Source of the DNA: JBEKYD01 sp049509915
GTDB taxonomy: Bacteria; Acidobacteriota; Terriglobia; Bryobacterales; Bryobacteraceae
Length of the DNA: 52,484 bases
Direction: 5' to 3'
Assembly: GCA_049509915.1 (NCBI GenBank)
Contig: JBEKZL010000061.1
Span: forward strand, 1 to 52,484
The position numbers and the translations under genes are program-made. The notes under the pieces are model-generated. The model did not search any database. It saw only the letters and a program-made list of their open reading frames with translations, and was not told the DNA's origin. Positions 39,297 to 47,897 of this stretch are shown here, piece after piece. Numbering within the stretch: position 1 is the stretch's first letter; every line of letters begins with the position of its first letter.

Positions 39297-40445
39297 TCAA
39301 GCCGCGTGCGGCGAAAGACAGCCGGGATTGTCCTTCACCACGGCTCCCTCCCCGTGGCCGCCCAAATCCACCATCAGTTGTTGGATCGCGCCGTCATGCA
39401 GCACGTTGTTGCTGACGACACAATGTTGCAGCTCTTTGTAAACAATGCCGTACGACGGCGACCAGATACCGGCGCTATTATCGTCGCGGCCAACCTGGAG
39501 GTTGTTGCCGCAGCAGGTGATCCCGCGCGCGCGTTCCAGCCGGATCTGGGAAGAATCGTATGTGCCGGCTTTCGCCAACTTCCCGCTGCGGTTCACGAAA
39601 TTGCCGGTGATGCTCATCTGCTGCCCGCCCAATACCGCCAGTCCGCAGGCTCCCGCGCGGTCGAAGTAATTTCCGGTGATGTTGTAACCGTTGCCGCCGA
39701 CAATCAGAATTCCTTCGCGGTTCCACTCGATCCGATTCCCGGTGAAGGTGCACGCGGCGTTCTCATCGCGCGCGGCAAAACCGGCGCCGCGGTTTCCGGA
39801 AAGCCAATTATCGAGGAAGAACCCGTCCCACCCTCGCAGCGAAATGCCATCGCCGCGGTTGTAGGCGATCATCGAGTGGCGGATCGAGAAACACCATGCC
39901 CGCGTCAGGCGCACGCCGTCGCCGGTGAAATTGGCGATCTGGGACCGTTCGATGCGAAACGTGTCTTCCTGCTTACCATAGTCCGGCTTGTTGAGCCAGA
40001 CACCATGCACGCCGTCGCCGAGTTTGCCGCCGTCGAGAGAGACGCCGTCGATGGTCGCGCCAAACGCGCCGGTGATGTTGAGCAGGCACCCGGCGCGTCC
40101 ATCCGCCAGCCGGATCACGGAGCCGAATCCGTGCTCGTAATCCCAGGCCGGAACGCCGCTGAGCGCCACGTGCGGGCGCATTTGCAGTTCCGCGCTCCGA
40201 TAGACTCCGGGAGGCACGAACACGGCACCACCACCCGCGGCCGCGGCGTCAATCGCGCTTTGGATCGATTTGGTGTCGTCGCTGGTTCCATCGCCTTTGG
40301 CTCCGAACTGGCGAACATTGAAAACGGTCTCCCCAACCACCGGCGCGGCCATCCCCCGCCTCATGGCCAGCCATGCTCCGCCGAGCGCGGCGGCTCGTGC
40401 GAGCTGCCGCCGGCCAGTAGTGGGTTTCACAGTGTCTTCAGGCAT
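39297..40445 (-). CDS. Secreted right-handed beta-helix protein (pectate-lyase superfamily)
   Basis: 382 residues from ATG at 40445 (GTG three bases upstream also possible). TAT-like leader GRRQLARAAALGGAWLA. Then the pectate-lyase-3 entry motif FNVRQFGAKGDGTSDDTKSIQSAIDAA, and about ten beta-helix coils rich in Gly and Asn, for example ITGNYFDRAGACGLAVLGG and GNRIEWNREGILIVGGNG. Such proteins cleave or bind acidic polysaccharides; no catalytic residues could be assigned. The last residues are short and irregular. It lies next to the broken antitoxin. Confidence 0.8.
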   Translation of the reverse strand: MPEDTVKPTTGRRQLARAAALGGAWLAMRRGMAAPVVGETVFNVRQFGAKGDGTSDDTKSIQSAIDAAAAGGGAVFVPPGVYRSAELQMRPHVALSGVPAWDYEHGFGSVIRLADGRAGCLLNITGAFGATIDGVSLDGGKLGDGVHGVWLNKPDYGKQEDTFRIERSQIANFTGDGVRLTRAWCFSIRHSMIAYNRGDGISLRGWDGFFLDNWLSGNRGAGFAARDENAACTFTGNRIEWNREGILIVGGNGYNITGNYFDRAGACGLAVLGGQQMSITGNFVNRSGKLAKAGTYDSSQIRLERARGITCCGNNLQVGRDDNSAGIWSPSYGIVYKELQHCVVSNNVLHDGAIQQLMVDLGGHGEGAVVKDNPGCLSPHAA

Positions 40446-40575
40446 CACGCTTCAGTATATGTCTGAGAACGCCCGCTCGCCATGTGTGTCCCCGCTCGGC
40501 CCCAACTCCAATCTCCTCTATCCCAAGGAATTGACGCCATCGGCGCTACAATTGAGGATATTCGGTGGGTTTACT

Positions 40576-41433
40576 ATGAAACCAAGCCTCGCACTCGCTT
40601 CGCTCAAGCCGCGTATTGAATCGACTTTGAAGGACGCAATCGCCGATGAAGTGCTCCGGCTAGGCGGCACGCTGGTCGGGTTCGCTCCGGCGTCTCGTTG
40701 GGCCGAAGCCGGAGAAGTGCCGCCGGAATACCGTCCCGAAGCCATCTGGAACCTGGCGAAGACGGTGGTTGTAGTAGGCGTGCCCATGCTTCTGCCGATT
40801 GTGGAAAGCACTCCATCCATCAATTACCAGGAGATGTACAACGCCAGCAACGTGCTGCTGGATCAAATTGCATTTCGCCTTTCGCTGTTCCTCAATGGGC
40901 GGGGGCTGGCCTCCATTCCCATCCCTCGCGACGGCTACGGGAACTTGAAGATTCTCCTAAAGAAGATGCCGGCGTCGTTCAGCCACGTTTACGCCGGCAA
41001 ATACGCGGGTCTGGGGACCATCGGCTTCAGCCATAACCTGATCAATCCCCAGTACGGTCCGCGTGCCCGCTACGTTTCCCTTTTCACGGCCGCCGAAATC
41101 GAAGGCGACCCGGTCATTGAGACAGACCTTTGCAAGAAGTGCGCGTTGTGCGGCACGCTCTGCCCGGCGAAAGCGCTCACGGCGAGCCCCGGAAATCTGG
41201 CGGCGGAGTTCGACGCGGTGGCTTGCACCAAGCATCACCAGGTTCTGGTGTCGCAATCGCGCTGGCCCTGCGGCGTCTGCCTCAAGGTCTGTCCGATCGG
41301 CGAGGACCGCAAGCTATACCAGCGCACCAATGTCGCGGACTATCTCAGGGAAGGCGAGGCGCTGCGGACGGACCCGCGGAACCCGCGCTATAAACATCTG
41401 ACCCACCTGCGCACGCACGGTTCCGAGAGCTGA
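40576..41433 (+). CDS. QueG-like two-[4Fe-4S] protein (epoxyqueuosine reductase related)
   Basis: 285 residues from ATG at 40576. The C-terminal ferredoxin-like region has Cys186, 189, 192, 196 and Cys232, 235, 239 with Cys217 as the likely eighth, a QueG-type double cluster. The N-terminal part holds LAKTVVVVGVPMLLP and SFSHVYAGKYAGLGTIGFSHN, as in QueG relatives. True QueG uses cobalamin to make queuosine; this short form lacks the HEAT-repeat tail and several QueG motifs, so it may be a reductive-dehalogenase-like or other reductase of the DUF1730 group. Function left open. Confidence 0.78.
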   Translation: MKPSLALASLKPRIESTLKDAIADEVLRLGGTLVGFAPASRWAEAGEVPPEYRPEAIWNLAKTVVVVGVPMLLPIVESTPSINYQEMYNASNVLLDQIAFRLSLFLNGRGLASIPIPRDGYGNLKILLKKMPASFSHVYAGKYAGLGTIGFSHNLINPQYGPRARYVSLFTAAEIEGDPVIETDLCKKCALCGTLCPAKALTASPGNLAAEFDAVACTKHHQVLVSQSRWPCGVCLKVCPIGEDRKLYQRTNVADYLREGEALRTDPRNPRYKHLTHLRTHGSES

Positions 41434-41449
41434 GAAACGGATTCGTGTG

Positions 41450-41525
41450 CAACCGCTCCCTGACAGTAGCGGCTCCAACTCGGGGAATGTCCGGGTCAGA
41501 GCCGCGACCGTAAGGGAGCGGTTGC
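41450..41525. repeat. Long inverted repeat, GAGCCGCGACCG family, between convergent genes
   Basis: Left arm CAACCGCTCCCTGACAGTAG to 41474, right arm AGCCGCGACCGTAAGGGAGC from about 41501 to 41525. The left arm has a few mismatches. It sits between the convergent QueG-like gene and cysK and could form a terminator-like cruciform for both. Confidence 0.88.
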
Positions 41526-41587
41526 GAGATACGTCAACAGAATTGCGCAACGGAGCACCGGAAACATAGCGGCGCGCAACAAAAGGA

Positions 41588-42538
41588 TTACACGATTCCT
41601 TCGAACAGAATCGTGGTCAGATAGCGCTCGCCGGAATCGGGAAGCACCACGACGATGGTTTTGCCGCGAAACTCGGGCTGGCGAGCCAGGCGGGCGGCAA
41701 CCGCGGCAGCGGCCCCGCTCGAAATGCCCGAGAGAATCCCTTCCTCGCGAGCCAGCCGGCGCGCCGTCTCGACCGACTCCTCGTTGGAAACGGTTTCCAC
41801 GCGGTCTACCACGGCTAGGTCCAGCGTACCTGGGATGATGCCGGCTCCAATACCCTGAATCTTGTGCGGGCCCGGCTTCAGCGCTTCGCCGCGCAGATGT
41901 TGCGTGATCACCGGACTGGCCGCTGGTTCCACGCCGACCGAGACAATGGCTCTGCCCTTCGCGTTCTTGATGTAGCGCGAAACGCCTGTGATAGTTCCGC
42001 CAGTGCCGATTCCGCTCACCAGAACGTCTATCTGGCCCTCGGTATCGTCCCAGATCTCCGGTCCGGTGGTCCGGAAATGAATGTCCGGGTTGGCGGGATT
42101 CTGAAATTGCTGCAGCAGTACATAGTGATCGGGGTCGGAGCGATGGATTTCCTCGGCTTTGGCGATGGCGCCTTTCATGCCGGCCGCGCCCTCTGTCAAT
42201 ACCAGCCTCGCGCCAAAAGCGGCCAGCACCTTGCGGCGTTCAAGCGACATGGTTTCCGGCATGGCGAGCGTGATGGCGTAGCCCTTGGCCGCCGCCACGA
42301 AGGCCAGCGCGATTCCCGTGTTCCCGCTGGTCGGCTCAATCAGCTCCTTGCCCGGTGTGAGCGCGCCGCGCGCTTCGGCGTCCCACACCATCGATGCGCC
42401 GATGCGGCATTTGACCGAATAGGAGGGGTTACGACCTTCGATCTTGGCCAGTACCGTGGCTTGATTCCCGTCGACGATCCGGTTCAGTCTTACCAGCGGC
42501 GTTCGGCCGATACTCAAAGCGTTGTCGTTGAATTTCAT
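41588..42538 (-). CDS. cysK: Cysteine synthase A (O-acetylserine sulfhydrylase)
   Basis: 316 residues, fold-type II PLP enzyme that makes L-cysteine from O-acetylserine and sulfide. PLP Lys43 in RNPSYSVKCRIGA, TSGNTGIALAF near residue 70, the glycine loop GIGTGGTITGVSRY near 176 and SSGAAAAVAARLA near 267 are all present. Start ATG at 42538 with AAGGGAG upstream. A promoter with a candidate operator lies at 42557-42608. Confidence 0.96.
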   Translation of the reverse strand: MKFNDNALSIGRTPLVRLNRIVDGNQATVLAKIEGRNPSYSVKCRIGASMVWDAEARGALTPGKELIEPTSGNTGIALAFVAAAKGYAITLAMPETMSLERRKVLAAFGARLVLTEGAAGMKGAIAKAEEIHRSDPDHYVLLQQFQNPANPDIHFRTTGPEIWDDTEGQIDVLVSGIGTGGTITGVSRYIKNAKGRAIVSVGVEPAASPVITQHLRGEALKPGPHKIQGIGAGIIPGTLDLAVVDRVETVSNEESVETARRLAREEGILSGISSGAAAAVAARLARQPEFRGKTIVVVLPDSGERYLTTILFEGIV

Positions 42539-42556
42539 GGCTTGGCTCCCTTTAAC

Positions 42557-42608
42557 GGAATATCAGACTAGAATATCCCATAATAGATAGAGTTGCGGGA
42601 CATTGCAA
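42557..42608 (-). promoter_or_regulatory. cysK promoter with candidate operator
   Basis: Minus strand: TTGCAA (42608-42603), 17-base spacer, TATTAT (42585-42580), then GGATATTC-TAGTCT-GATATTCC (42578-42557), two GATATTC boxes 14 bases apart just downstream of the -10, over the expected start of transcription. A repressor of the Rrf2/CymR type would fit sulfur control, but no such gene is near; this is inference. Confidence 0.5.
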
Positions 42609-42650
42609 GGCATCTGCGATATTTGCACTGGCTGCTATCGATCTGACACA

Positions 42651-43010
42651 ATGAAACTCGACCCTATGACCGCCATTGACACTGCCGCGCTTCCCTGGGA
42701 GGAACGCTGGAACGAGCATCTCGGGAAGATGCTCTACCGCAAGAATCTGATCGAAGATCCCGAAACCGGTGCCGAGATTCGGATCGTCCGCTATCCGAAG
42801 GGCGTCATCAACACCCGCCACGTCCATACCTGCGCGCACGGCATGTACGTGCTCGAGGGAACGTTGGTCACTCACGCCGGAAGCTTCGGTCCCGGTCATT
42901 TCATTTGGTTCCCCGCCGGAATCGAGATGGAGCATGGGGCCACGGCGGAGAGCGACGTCACGGTTCTGTTCATCACGAGCCGCAAATTCGATATCCAATA
43001 TCTCCCCTAA
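42651..43010 (+). CDS. Cupin-domain protein
   Basis: 119 residues from ATG at 42651 (ATG at 42666 also possible). Single cupin barrel: INTRHVHTCAHGMYVLEGTL with two metal-ligand His, and GPGHFIWFPAGIEMEHGATA with the closing His. N-terminus PWEERWNEHLGKMLYRKNLI is like ChrR/cupin-7-type small proteins with sugar- or metal-binding roles. Function cannot be specified. Divergent from cysK. Confidence 0.82.
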   Translation: MKLDPMTAIDTAALPWEERWNEHLGKMLYRKNLIEDPETGAEIRIVRYPKGVINTRHVHTCAHGMYVLEGTLVTHAGSFGPGHFIWFPAGIEMEHGATAESDVTVLFITSRKFDIQYLP

Positions 43011-43063
43011 AATTCACGCTCGCGAGGCGCTGTCGTTTTGCGAGCCCCGGAAGCCGGGATTCC

Positions 43064-43543
43064 TCAGGCGGGCCGATGCGCCTTCCCGGCGATTTGTTCA
43101 AGGCGGATGCGCACCACGGCTGTGCGGGGGCCGGAAGCGGCGATAGCCTTTTCCGCCTCGTCCGACAGCGCTCCGCAGAAACGGACGGCCAGTAGTTCCA
43201 GCGCCCGCCGTTTTTCCGCGGGATCCGTCACCAGAGCCGCGCGGCCGAATACGACAGCGCTTTCATAGAGCGTGGATAGCTTGGCCGGCAACACCGTGGC
43301 GCCCGCCACGGCGCAGAAGGAAACCCGCTCTTCATGAGCGATGTTCTCCAGTTTATGGCCCTCCATGGCGCAGTGAATGTAGAGCACGTCCTCCGACAGC
43401 ACGTGGTTCACAGGGACGGCATAAGGCCATCCATCGGCACCCACCGTAGCCAGCACGCCGTGCTCCGCCCGAGCCAGAATTTCACGGGCCTCGTCCTTGG
43501 TCAGCGCCCTGTCGGCTCGCCGTATGTCGCGAAAAGCAGTCAT
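43064..43543 (-). CDS. Pyridoxamine-5-phosphate-oxidase-like flavin-binding protein (NimA type)
   Basis: 159 residues: LTKDEAREILARAEHGVLAT, then VGADGWPYAVPVNHVL and IHCAMEGHKLENIAHEERVSF, which are the split-barrel FMN-binding motifs of the NimA/PNPOx-like group. Members bind FMN, F420 or heme and often act in nitro-compound resistance or redox sensing. ATG at 43543. Starts 22 bases before the rhodanese stop, so it may follow that gene in one transcript. Confidence 0.85.
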   Translation of the reverse strand: MTAFRDIRRADRALTKDEAREILARAEHGVLATVGADGWPYAVPVNHVLSEDVLYIHCAMEGHKLENIAHEERVSFCAVAGATVLPAKLSTLYESAVVFGRAALVTDPAEKRRALELLAVRFCGALSDEAEKAIAASGPRTAVVRIRLEQIAGKAHRPA

Positions 43544-43565
43544 TCCACGAACAGCTTAACAAGGA

Positions 43566-44453
43566 TCATCGCGTTGCCGACGAAACCACGGGGAGTTCGA
43601 AGCGTCTGCTCCAATCCTGAAACGAGCCATCGTAGAGCCGCGCACCGAACCCCAGGTAGCGTGCCACGAAATATAGCACGGTGGCCTGCTGGCCGATGTG
43701 ACAATAGGAAACGGTCAGGTCTCGCTCCTGGCCGTCGTCACCGTTCAGGATACTCCGCAGGGACTTGAGCGGCATCAGTTTGCCGTTTGCCGCCAGGACG
43801 CTGGTATACGGCACGTTGCGCGCGCTTAGTATGTGGCCGGCCCGCGGCATGCCACCGGCGTTGGTTCCGTTGTAGAATTCCGGCAGCCGGGCGTCCAGCA
43901 GTTGCACGTTGGGATCGTCGAGGTGCGCGCGGACCCAGTCAGCGTCGACAACCACTTGCGGCACGGGGTGCGCTATAAACGTAGAGGTCTGGAAGCTCGC
44001 AGCCTCGGTGCTCAGCGGGCGGCCTTCCGCCCGCCACAACGCCAGCCCGCCATCGAGCAGTGCGGCCCGATCGGCCAGCCCGGCATAATCGAGCGTAAAC
44101 CAAACCCGCGTCGCCGACTGCACCGAATTCGTCCCCGCGTAGACCACGAGTCGGGCGCTGTCCGAAACGCCAAGGCGTCCCAAAGCCGCTTCCAGCTCGT
44201 TGACCGAAGGAAGTTCCAACCGCAGGCCGCTCGGGCCGGTGATCGAGATGTCGCCCAACGTCACCAGCCGCGCTCCCGGTATGTGACCCGCATCGTAGTC
44301 TTGCTTCGAGCCCACGTGCAGAATTACCAGTGACTCGTCCTTAAGGTGGTTCGCCAGCCAATCGCCGGACACCAGAATGGATGAATTCGGCGCCGCGCCC
44401 GGCTCCAGCGTGGCCGCGACCGTTAACACCAGCAAGCCGAAGCAGATTGTCAC
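43566..44453 (-). CDS. Exported two-domain rhodanese (sulfurtransferase)
   Basis: 295 residues from GTG at 44453, with GGGAGG ten bases upstream; a longer frame from 44552 lacks a signal. Signal peptide ICFGLLVLTVAATL. Two rhodanese domains: residues about 25-140 (inactive) and 155-290, the second with the active loop SYCHIGQQAT, where Cys carries the persulfide. Layout as in SseA/TST. It would transfer sulfane sulfur in the periplasm. Neighbours include cysteine synthase about 1 kb away, but on separate transcripts. Confidence 0.88.
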   Translation of the reverse strand: MTICFGLLVLTVAATLEPGAAPNSSILVSGDWLANHLKDESLVILHVGSKQDYDAGHIPGARLVTLGDISITGPSGLRLELPSVNELEAALGRLGVSDSARLVVYAGTNSVQSATRVWFTLDYAGLADRAALLDGGLALWRAEGRPLSTEAASFQTSTFIAHPVPQVVVDADWVRAHLDDPNVQLLDARLPEFYNGTNAGGMPRAGHILSARNVPYTSVLAANGKLMPLKSLRSILNGDDGQERDLTVSYCHIGQQATVLYFVARYLGFGARLYDGSFQDWSRRFELPVVSSATR

Positions 44454-44562
44454 GACGGCGGATCCTCCCTTCCGATTTATTCTAATCCGGGCGGCTGAAG
44501 GTCTGCCGCGATGTCTTGCCGCTTGGTACCTGATTCCGGAATTACGGCCCACGTATCAAGAA

Positions 44563-44694
44563 AACCGCTCCCTTGGAAGCTGTCAAAAAAACTCTCCGAA
44601 ACGCGCTGGGCAGGCGGTTCCGCCTGCGATCTGTGATTTTTCACAGCTTTTGGTGCGCATCCTTTCCGAGCCGCGACCGCAAGGGAGCGGTTGC
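44563..44694. repeat. Composite inverted repeat, GAGCCGCGACCG family with nested hairpins
   Basis: The outer arms AACCGCTCCCTT (44563-44574) and GAGCCGCGACCGCAAGGGAG with CGGTTG to 44693 pair over 12 bases. Inside lie GCAGGCGGTTCCGCCTGC (44610-44627) and CTGTGATTTTTCACAG (44631-44646). It lies in the divergent region between rhodanese and kinase genes. Confidence 0.8.
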
Positions 44695-45012
44695 CCGGAA
44701 AATATACGTTAGCGAACTTATGAAGCTGTGTGGCTTGAGAGATCTTAAATGCTATAGTGAACGGCGAAGTCCTAAAGGATTCCGCCCCTGAACAGATCCG
44801 GCAGCGGAATACTCGATTATCGCCTCTTCCAGCCAAGATGGGGGATATGACCCTCATTTCAAGCGCGCATTCACCAATACCCACTGTTCTCACCCGAATT
44901 AATTAGAATAAAAGCCCGTAACGTATTATTAAGGTTAGGATCTCCTTTTGGGGTCGTACGTGCTAACCCCTCTAGGTTTTCTTGGCACTCCGTTTCCCGC
45001 AGCCAGCGGCAG
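44695..45012. other. 318-bp intergenic region, no gene seen
   Basis: Lower G+C than its surroundings, with stop codons in all frames. AATTAATTAGAATAAAAG near 44899 and TATTATTAAGGTTAGG near 44925 are AT-rich and could include promoter parts for the kinase pseudogene, but no clear -35/-10 pair was chosen. Confidence 0.5.
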
Positions 45013-46487
45013 GTGATGTTTTGTGGCCTTTACATCCCGGCTGGGTTCATAAAGAGGTTCGCGATAGCTCACTATGCCATCGCCGTCTTGGCCGTAGCGG
45101 CTGCCGTAGGCCTACGGCTGTCTCTCGACCCGCTGCTCGGCGCTCAGGCCCCGTACATAACCTTCACCGCCGCGGTCCTGGTGGCGGCGCGGGTGGGGGG
45201 GCGCGGGCCGGCCCTGGCCTCCCACGGCGTTAAGCGTCCTAAGCACCCAATATTTCTTCCTGGAGCCGCGTTTCTCATTTGCGGTGCCGAACCTCACCGA
45301 TCTGGTGGGGCTCGGCCTGTTCGCCGTAGTTGGCGTCGCCATCAACCTCCTGGGAACGCCCCGCGCCGCCGTCTCCGGGAGGGTTGCCGCCGGCCGGCCG
45401 GAGCGGGAGAGCGCCGATCTGGTCGGGACGCCCCTGGTGCGGCGGATCGCAGCGGTCGCCGCCGCCGCGGTGGCATTAGGTATTCTGGGCTCCTTGCTTT
45501 GGAATGGCTTGCAGCGCTCCGTGAATGCCGAACGGTGGATCGAGCACACCTACCAGGTGATTAACGCGGCGGCCTCGGTCAGGTCATCCCTGCAGACCGC
45601 CGAAACGTCCGCGCGTGGATATCTGCTTACCGGGCAAGTTGCGTATCTCAATCAATACCAGTCCGCTGTCACTTCCCAACGGCAGGTGCGGGCTACTCTG
45701 CGCCTCCTGACCGCCGATAACCATGTCCAGCAGGCGCGGCTGGATGAATTGGACCGGCTGGTGCAGGAAGGGCTGGATCTGCTGGCCAATAATGCCATCG
45801 AGGCGCGCCGGCTCCAGGGAGCGGCGGCCCTCGCTCACCTGGTCCCCACCAGCCGGGGTTCGAAGCTGATGGATCAGCTCCTGGGCATCCTCGATGCGGT
45901 GGACCGCGAAGAGCGCCGGCTTCTCCACAGCCGCACCATGGCCGCCGGCGCGGCCGATTCTCGCACCCGCTGGACTCTGGGTTTGGGCGGCGGATCGCTG
46001 GCGCTTCTGCTGATCCTGGCGGGTGCTGCCATTGAGCGCCAGATCCATGAGCGCAACCAGGTGGAAAAGGTGCTGGCCCGCCAGGCCCGGCTGATCGACC
46101 TTTCCCACGACGCCATCGTCACGGCCGATGGCAACCGCGTCATCACCGGCTGGAACTCCGGCGCCCAAGAGATGTACGGCTGGACGGAGAAAGAAGCGCT
46201 CGGCCAGACGATGCATGAGCTCCTGCAGACCATCTCCGAGGTTCCGCTCGCGGATGTGAAGGTAACTCTGGCTCGGGAAGGCCGTTGGGACGGAGAGCTG
46301 GCCCACACCCGCTCCGACGGGCGGCAATGAGAGCCGCCAGGTTCTGCAGCGCGACGATGCCGGCCGGCCGGCCGGATACCTGGAAATCAATCGCGACGTT
46401 ACCGAGCGCAAGCAGGCCGAAGAGGCGCTGCGGGAGAGCGAAGCTGTCCTGCGCAGCTTCTTCGACAGCCCCGGGCTGATGCGGGGA
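45013..46487 (+). pseudogene. Frameshifted and truncated CHASE3/PAS sensor kinase
   Basis: DUF4118 membrane domain begins in one frame (FAIAHYAIAVLAVAAAVGLR, ITFTAAVLVAARVGGRGPAL). One extra C in the CCC at about 45221-45223 shifts it; the next frame continues with STQYFFLEPRFSFAVPNLTD. A CHASE3 domain (about 45520-45940, including SVRSSLQTAETSARGYLLTG), a membrane helix and a PAS domain (DLSHDAIVTADGNRVITGW) follow. A second shift at the TGA after SDGRQ (46328-46330) leads to GYLEINRDVTERKQAEEALR, and similarity ends at SPGLMRG (about 46486). The histidine-kinase part is missing. Beyond that point lies the antisense TIR gene. Confidence 0.8.
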
Positions 46488-47102
46488 AACGGACACCTCG
46501 ACCTCAATCAGTTCCACATCTCTGTTGCCCGTATTGGACAGGCGGAACCGAAGCAGCGGACCTCCGCCGCTTCGAGTCTGCAGAAAGGGTTCGATAATGA
46601 TGCTCTTCATGGGAAGGGTGGCCTCGATTCGCTTCAGTTGCGCGATGAAGCCAGAAGCGTCCTCCATGCGAAGGAGATCTAAACCGGTCGCGTCTGCGAT
46701 TGCGTGAATGGCACCCTCAAGCGCCACTTCGTCGACTAGAGTCCTAACGTGCAACTGCGAGAGGGGAAGGCCTACCTCTCCAGGCTGGAGGCCACTGATG
46801 GTAAGGGGCAGCACCCGGACCGTTGCCCCGAGCGCCAGACCAACTTCGAAGTTTATCCAGCGCCGGTCAACAGAGTCCCGGGAGAGGAGAACGACGACAA
46901 CGCTTGCTCCTGTGACTCCGCTGACGATCGCGCGGTACCACTCCTCGCCTGTAGCTATGCTGTCATAGTCAGACGAAACGAATACCTGAGTGGAGGGCCC
47001 GAAGCACCTCTTCAAATACGCCTTCACCGCGTCGGCGACCGGCGCCTCGTCCACAATGTGACTGATGAAAACGCCCCCTTTACTCGGCATATCGAGATCC
47101 AT
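46143..47102 (-). CDS. TIR-domain protein, truncated, chimeric C-terminus
   Basis: 319-residue frame. Residues about 8-130 form a TIR domain (GGVFISHIVDEAPVADAVKA, VFVSSDYDSIATGEEW, VVVLLSRDSVDRRWINFEVG). The Glu of WINFEVG sits where TIR NADases have the catalytic Glu. A second part up to about residue 204 ends RLSNTGNRDVELIEVEVSVS. From about 46488 down, the sequence is antisense to the broken kinase, so the last 115 residues are probably not native. A TIR protein of this kind may act in antiphage defence, but no partner gene is present and the gene may be dead. Confidence 0.65.
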   Translation of the reverse strand: MDLDMPSKGGVFISHIVDEAPVADAVKAYLKRCFGPSTQVFVSSDYDSIATGEEWYRAIVSGVTGASVVVVLLSRDSVDRRWINFEVGLALGATVRVLPLTISGLQPGEVGLPLSQLHVRTLVDEVALEGAIHAIADATGLDLLRMEDASGFIAQLKRIEATLPMKSIIIEPFLQTRSGGGPLLRFRLSNTGNRDVELIEVEVSVSPHQPGAVEEAAQDSFALPQRLFGLLALGNVAIDFQVSGRPAGIVALQNLAALIAARRSGCGPALRPNGLPEPELPSHPRAEPRRWSAGAHASSGRALLSPSSRTSLGRRSSSR

Positions 47103-47334
47103 TGTAGCCCGCGAACGGGCGGACTCAAGGCAGTTCCCGCGAAGCTCGAGGACCGAGTCTTACCCGGATAGAGGCGAGGAGGGCTCTCCTTGGGAGCCCC
47201 GGCCAACTCAACTGGGCCGGTAGCGCCGGAGCCCAGGCCGAATCTGAAACGCCGCCCACGTCTGGATTCGCACCGTGACCAACGGAAACCTGGGTCGCGA
47301 CGAGCGCTCTAAAGTGGTATAACAGTCATATCAA
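47103..47334. other. Intergenic region between TIR gene and BrnT remnant
   Basis: 232 bases without a recognised gene. It contains a hairpin-like GGGCTCTCCTTGGGAGCCC at about 47179-47197. It must hold divergent promoters for the TIR gene and the BrnTA pair; none was identified. Confidence 0.4.
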
Positions 47335-47591
47335 ATGCGGTTCAGCGTCGATCCCAGAAAGAGCAAGGCCTTAGGGCAAACCCACGGCGCGGCATCGGGT
47401 TCGAAGAGGCGCGGGAGCTCTTCTCTCGGCAGTATTGGTTCGACCAGCGGTCGGATGTTCCGGAGCAGTACGTGGCCGTCGGCTGGGTGGGCGACCGGAT
47501 GTATTCCGTCATTTTTGAAATACGGGAAGACCAGGAGGGTGAAGTTCTGCACCTCGTCACGCTATGGAGGTCGACGAAGGAGGAGGTCTGA
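47335..47591 (+). pseudogene. Frameshifted BrnT-type toxin
   Basis: Starts in one frame with ATG at 47335 (MRFSVDPRKSKAL, the usual BrnT opening) up to QTHG at 47388. From 47394 another frame continues: IGFEEARELFSRQYWFDQRS, VAVGWVGDRMYSVIFEIRED and VLHLVTLWRSTKEE, ending with TGA at 47589-47591. Removing five bases (GCGGC at about 47389-47393) restores the expected HG-IGFEEA junction, so a short insertion or duplication broke the gene. The antitoxin gene follows four bases later. Confidence 0.78.
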
Positions 47592-47595
47592 TCAT

Positions 47596-47895
47596 ATGAA
47601 GAAAACTCGTAAACCTGCGGGGCCGGTTTCCTCCGATGCGATTGCCCGGCTGGCCGATCAAAGTAAAGACATCTCGCGTTTTTTCAAAGGCCAGGGCCGC
47701 ATGGTGCAGCCGATACAACGAGTCAATGTGGACGTCACTGCCAGCATGTTGGAAGAACTGGACAAGGCTGCTCAGGACCTCAACGTGAGCCGTCAGGCCG
47801 TTATCAAGACGCTGGTCCGGCACGCTCTCGATCAACACTATCTGGCCCAGCGCTCGCGGCGCGCCCGTGAACGACGCAGGGAGTTAACAGATTAG
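47596..47895 (+). CDS. brnA: BrnA-type antitoxin (ribbon-helix-helix)
   Basis: 99 residues from ATG at 47596, after AAGGAGGAGG. The N-terminal part KKTRKPAGPVSSDAIARLAD binds BrnT in the family; residues about 48-75 are a ribbon-helix-helix (VNVDVTASMLEELDKAAQDL, NVSRQAVIKTLVRHAL). A longer frame from 47335 exists only because of the frameshift in BrnT. The antitoxin seems intact although its toxin is not; it may survive as a repressor or by chance. Confidence 0.85.
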   Translation: MKKTRKPAGPVSSDAIARLADQSKDISRFFKGQGRMVQPIQRVNVDVTASMLEELDKAAQDLNVSRQAVIKTLVRHALDQHYLAQRSRRARERRRELTD

Positions 47896-47897
47896 GC

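Noticed and set aside
47335..47895. A single 186-residue protein reading from 47335 through brnA
   Set aside because: The first 87 codons are the shifted BrnT gene. BrnA has its own ATG and ribosome-binding site at 47596.
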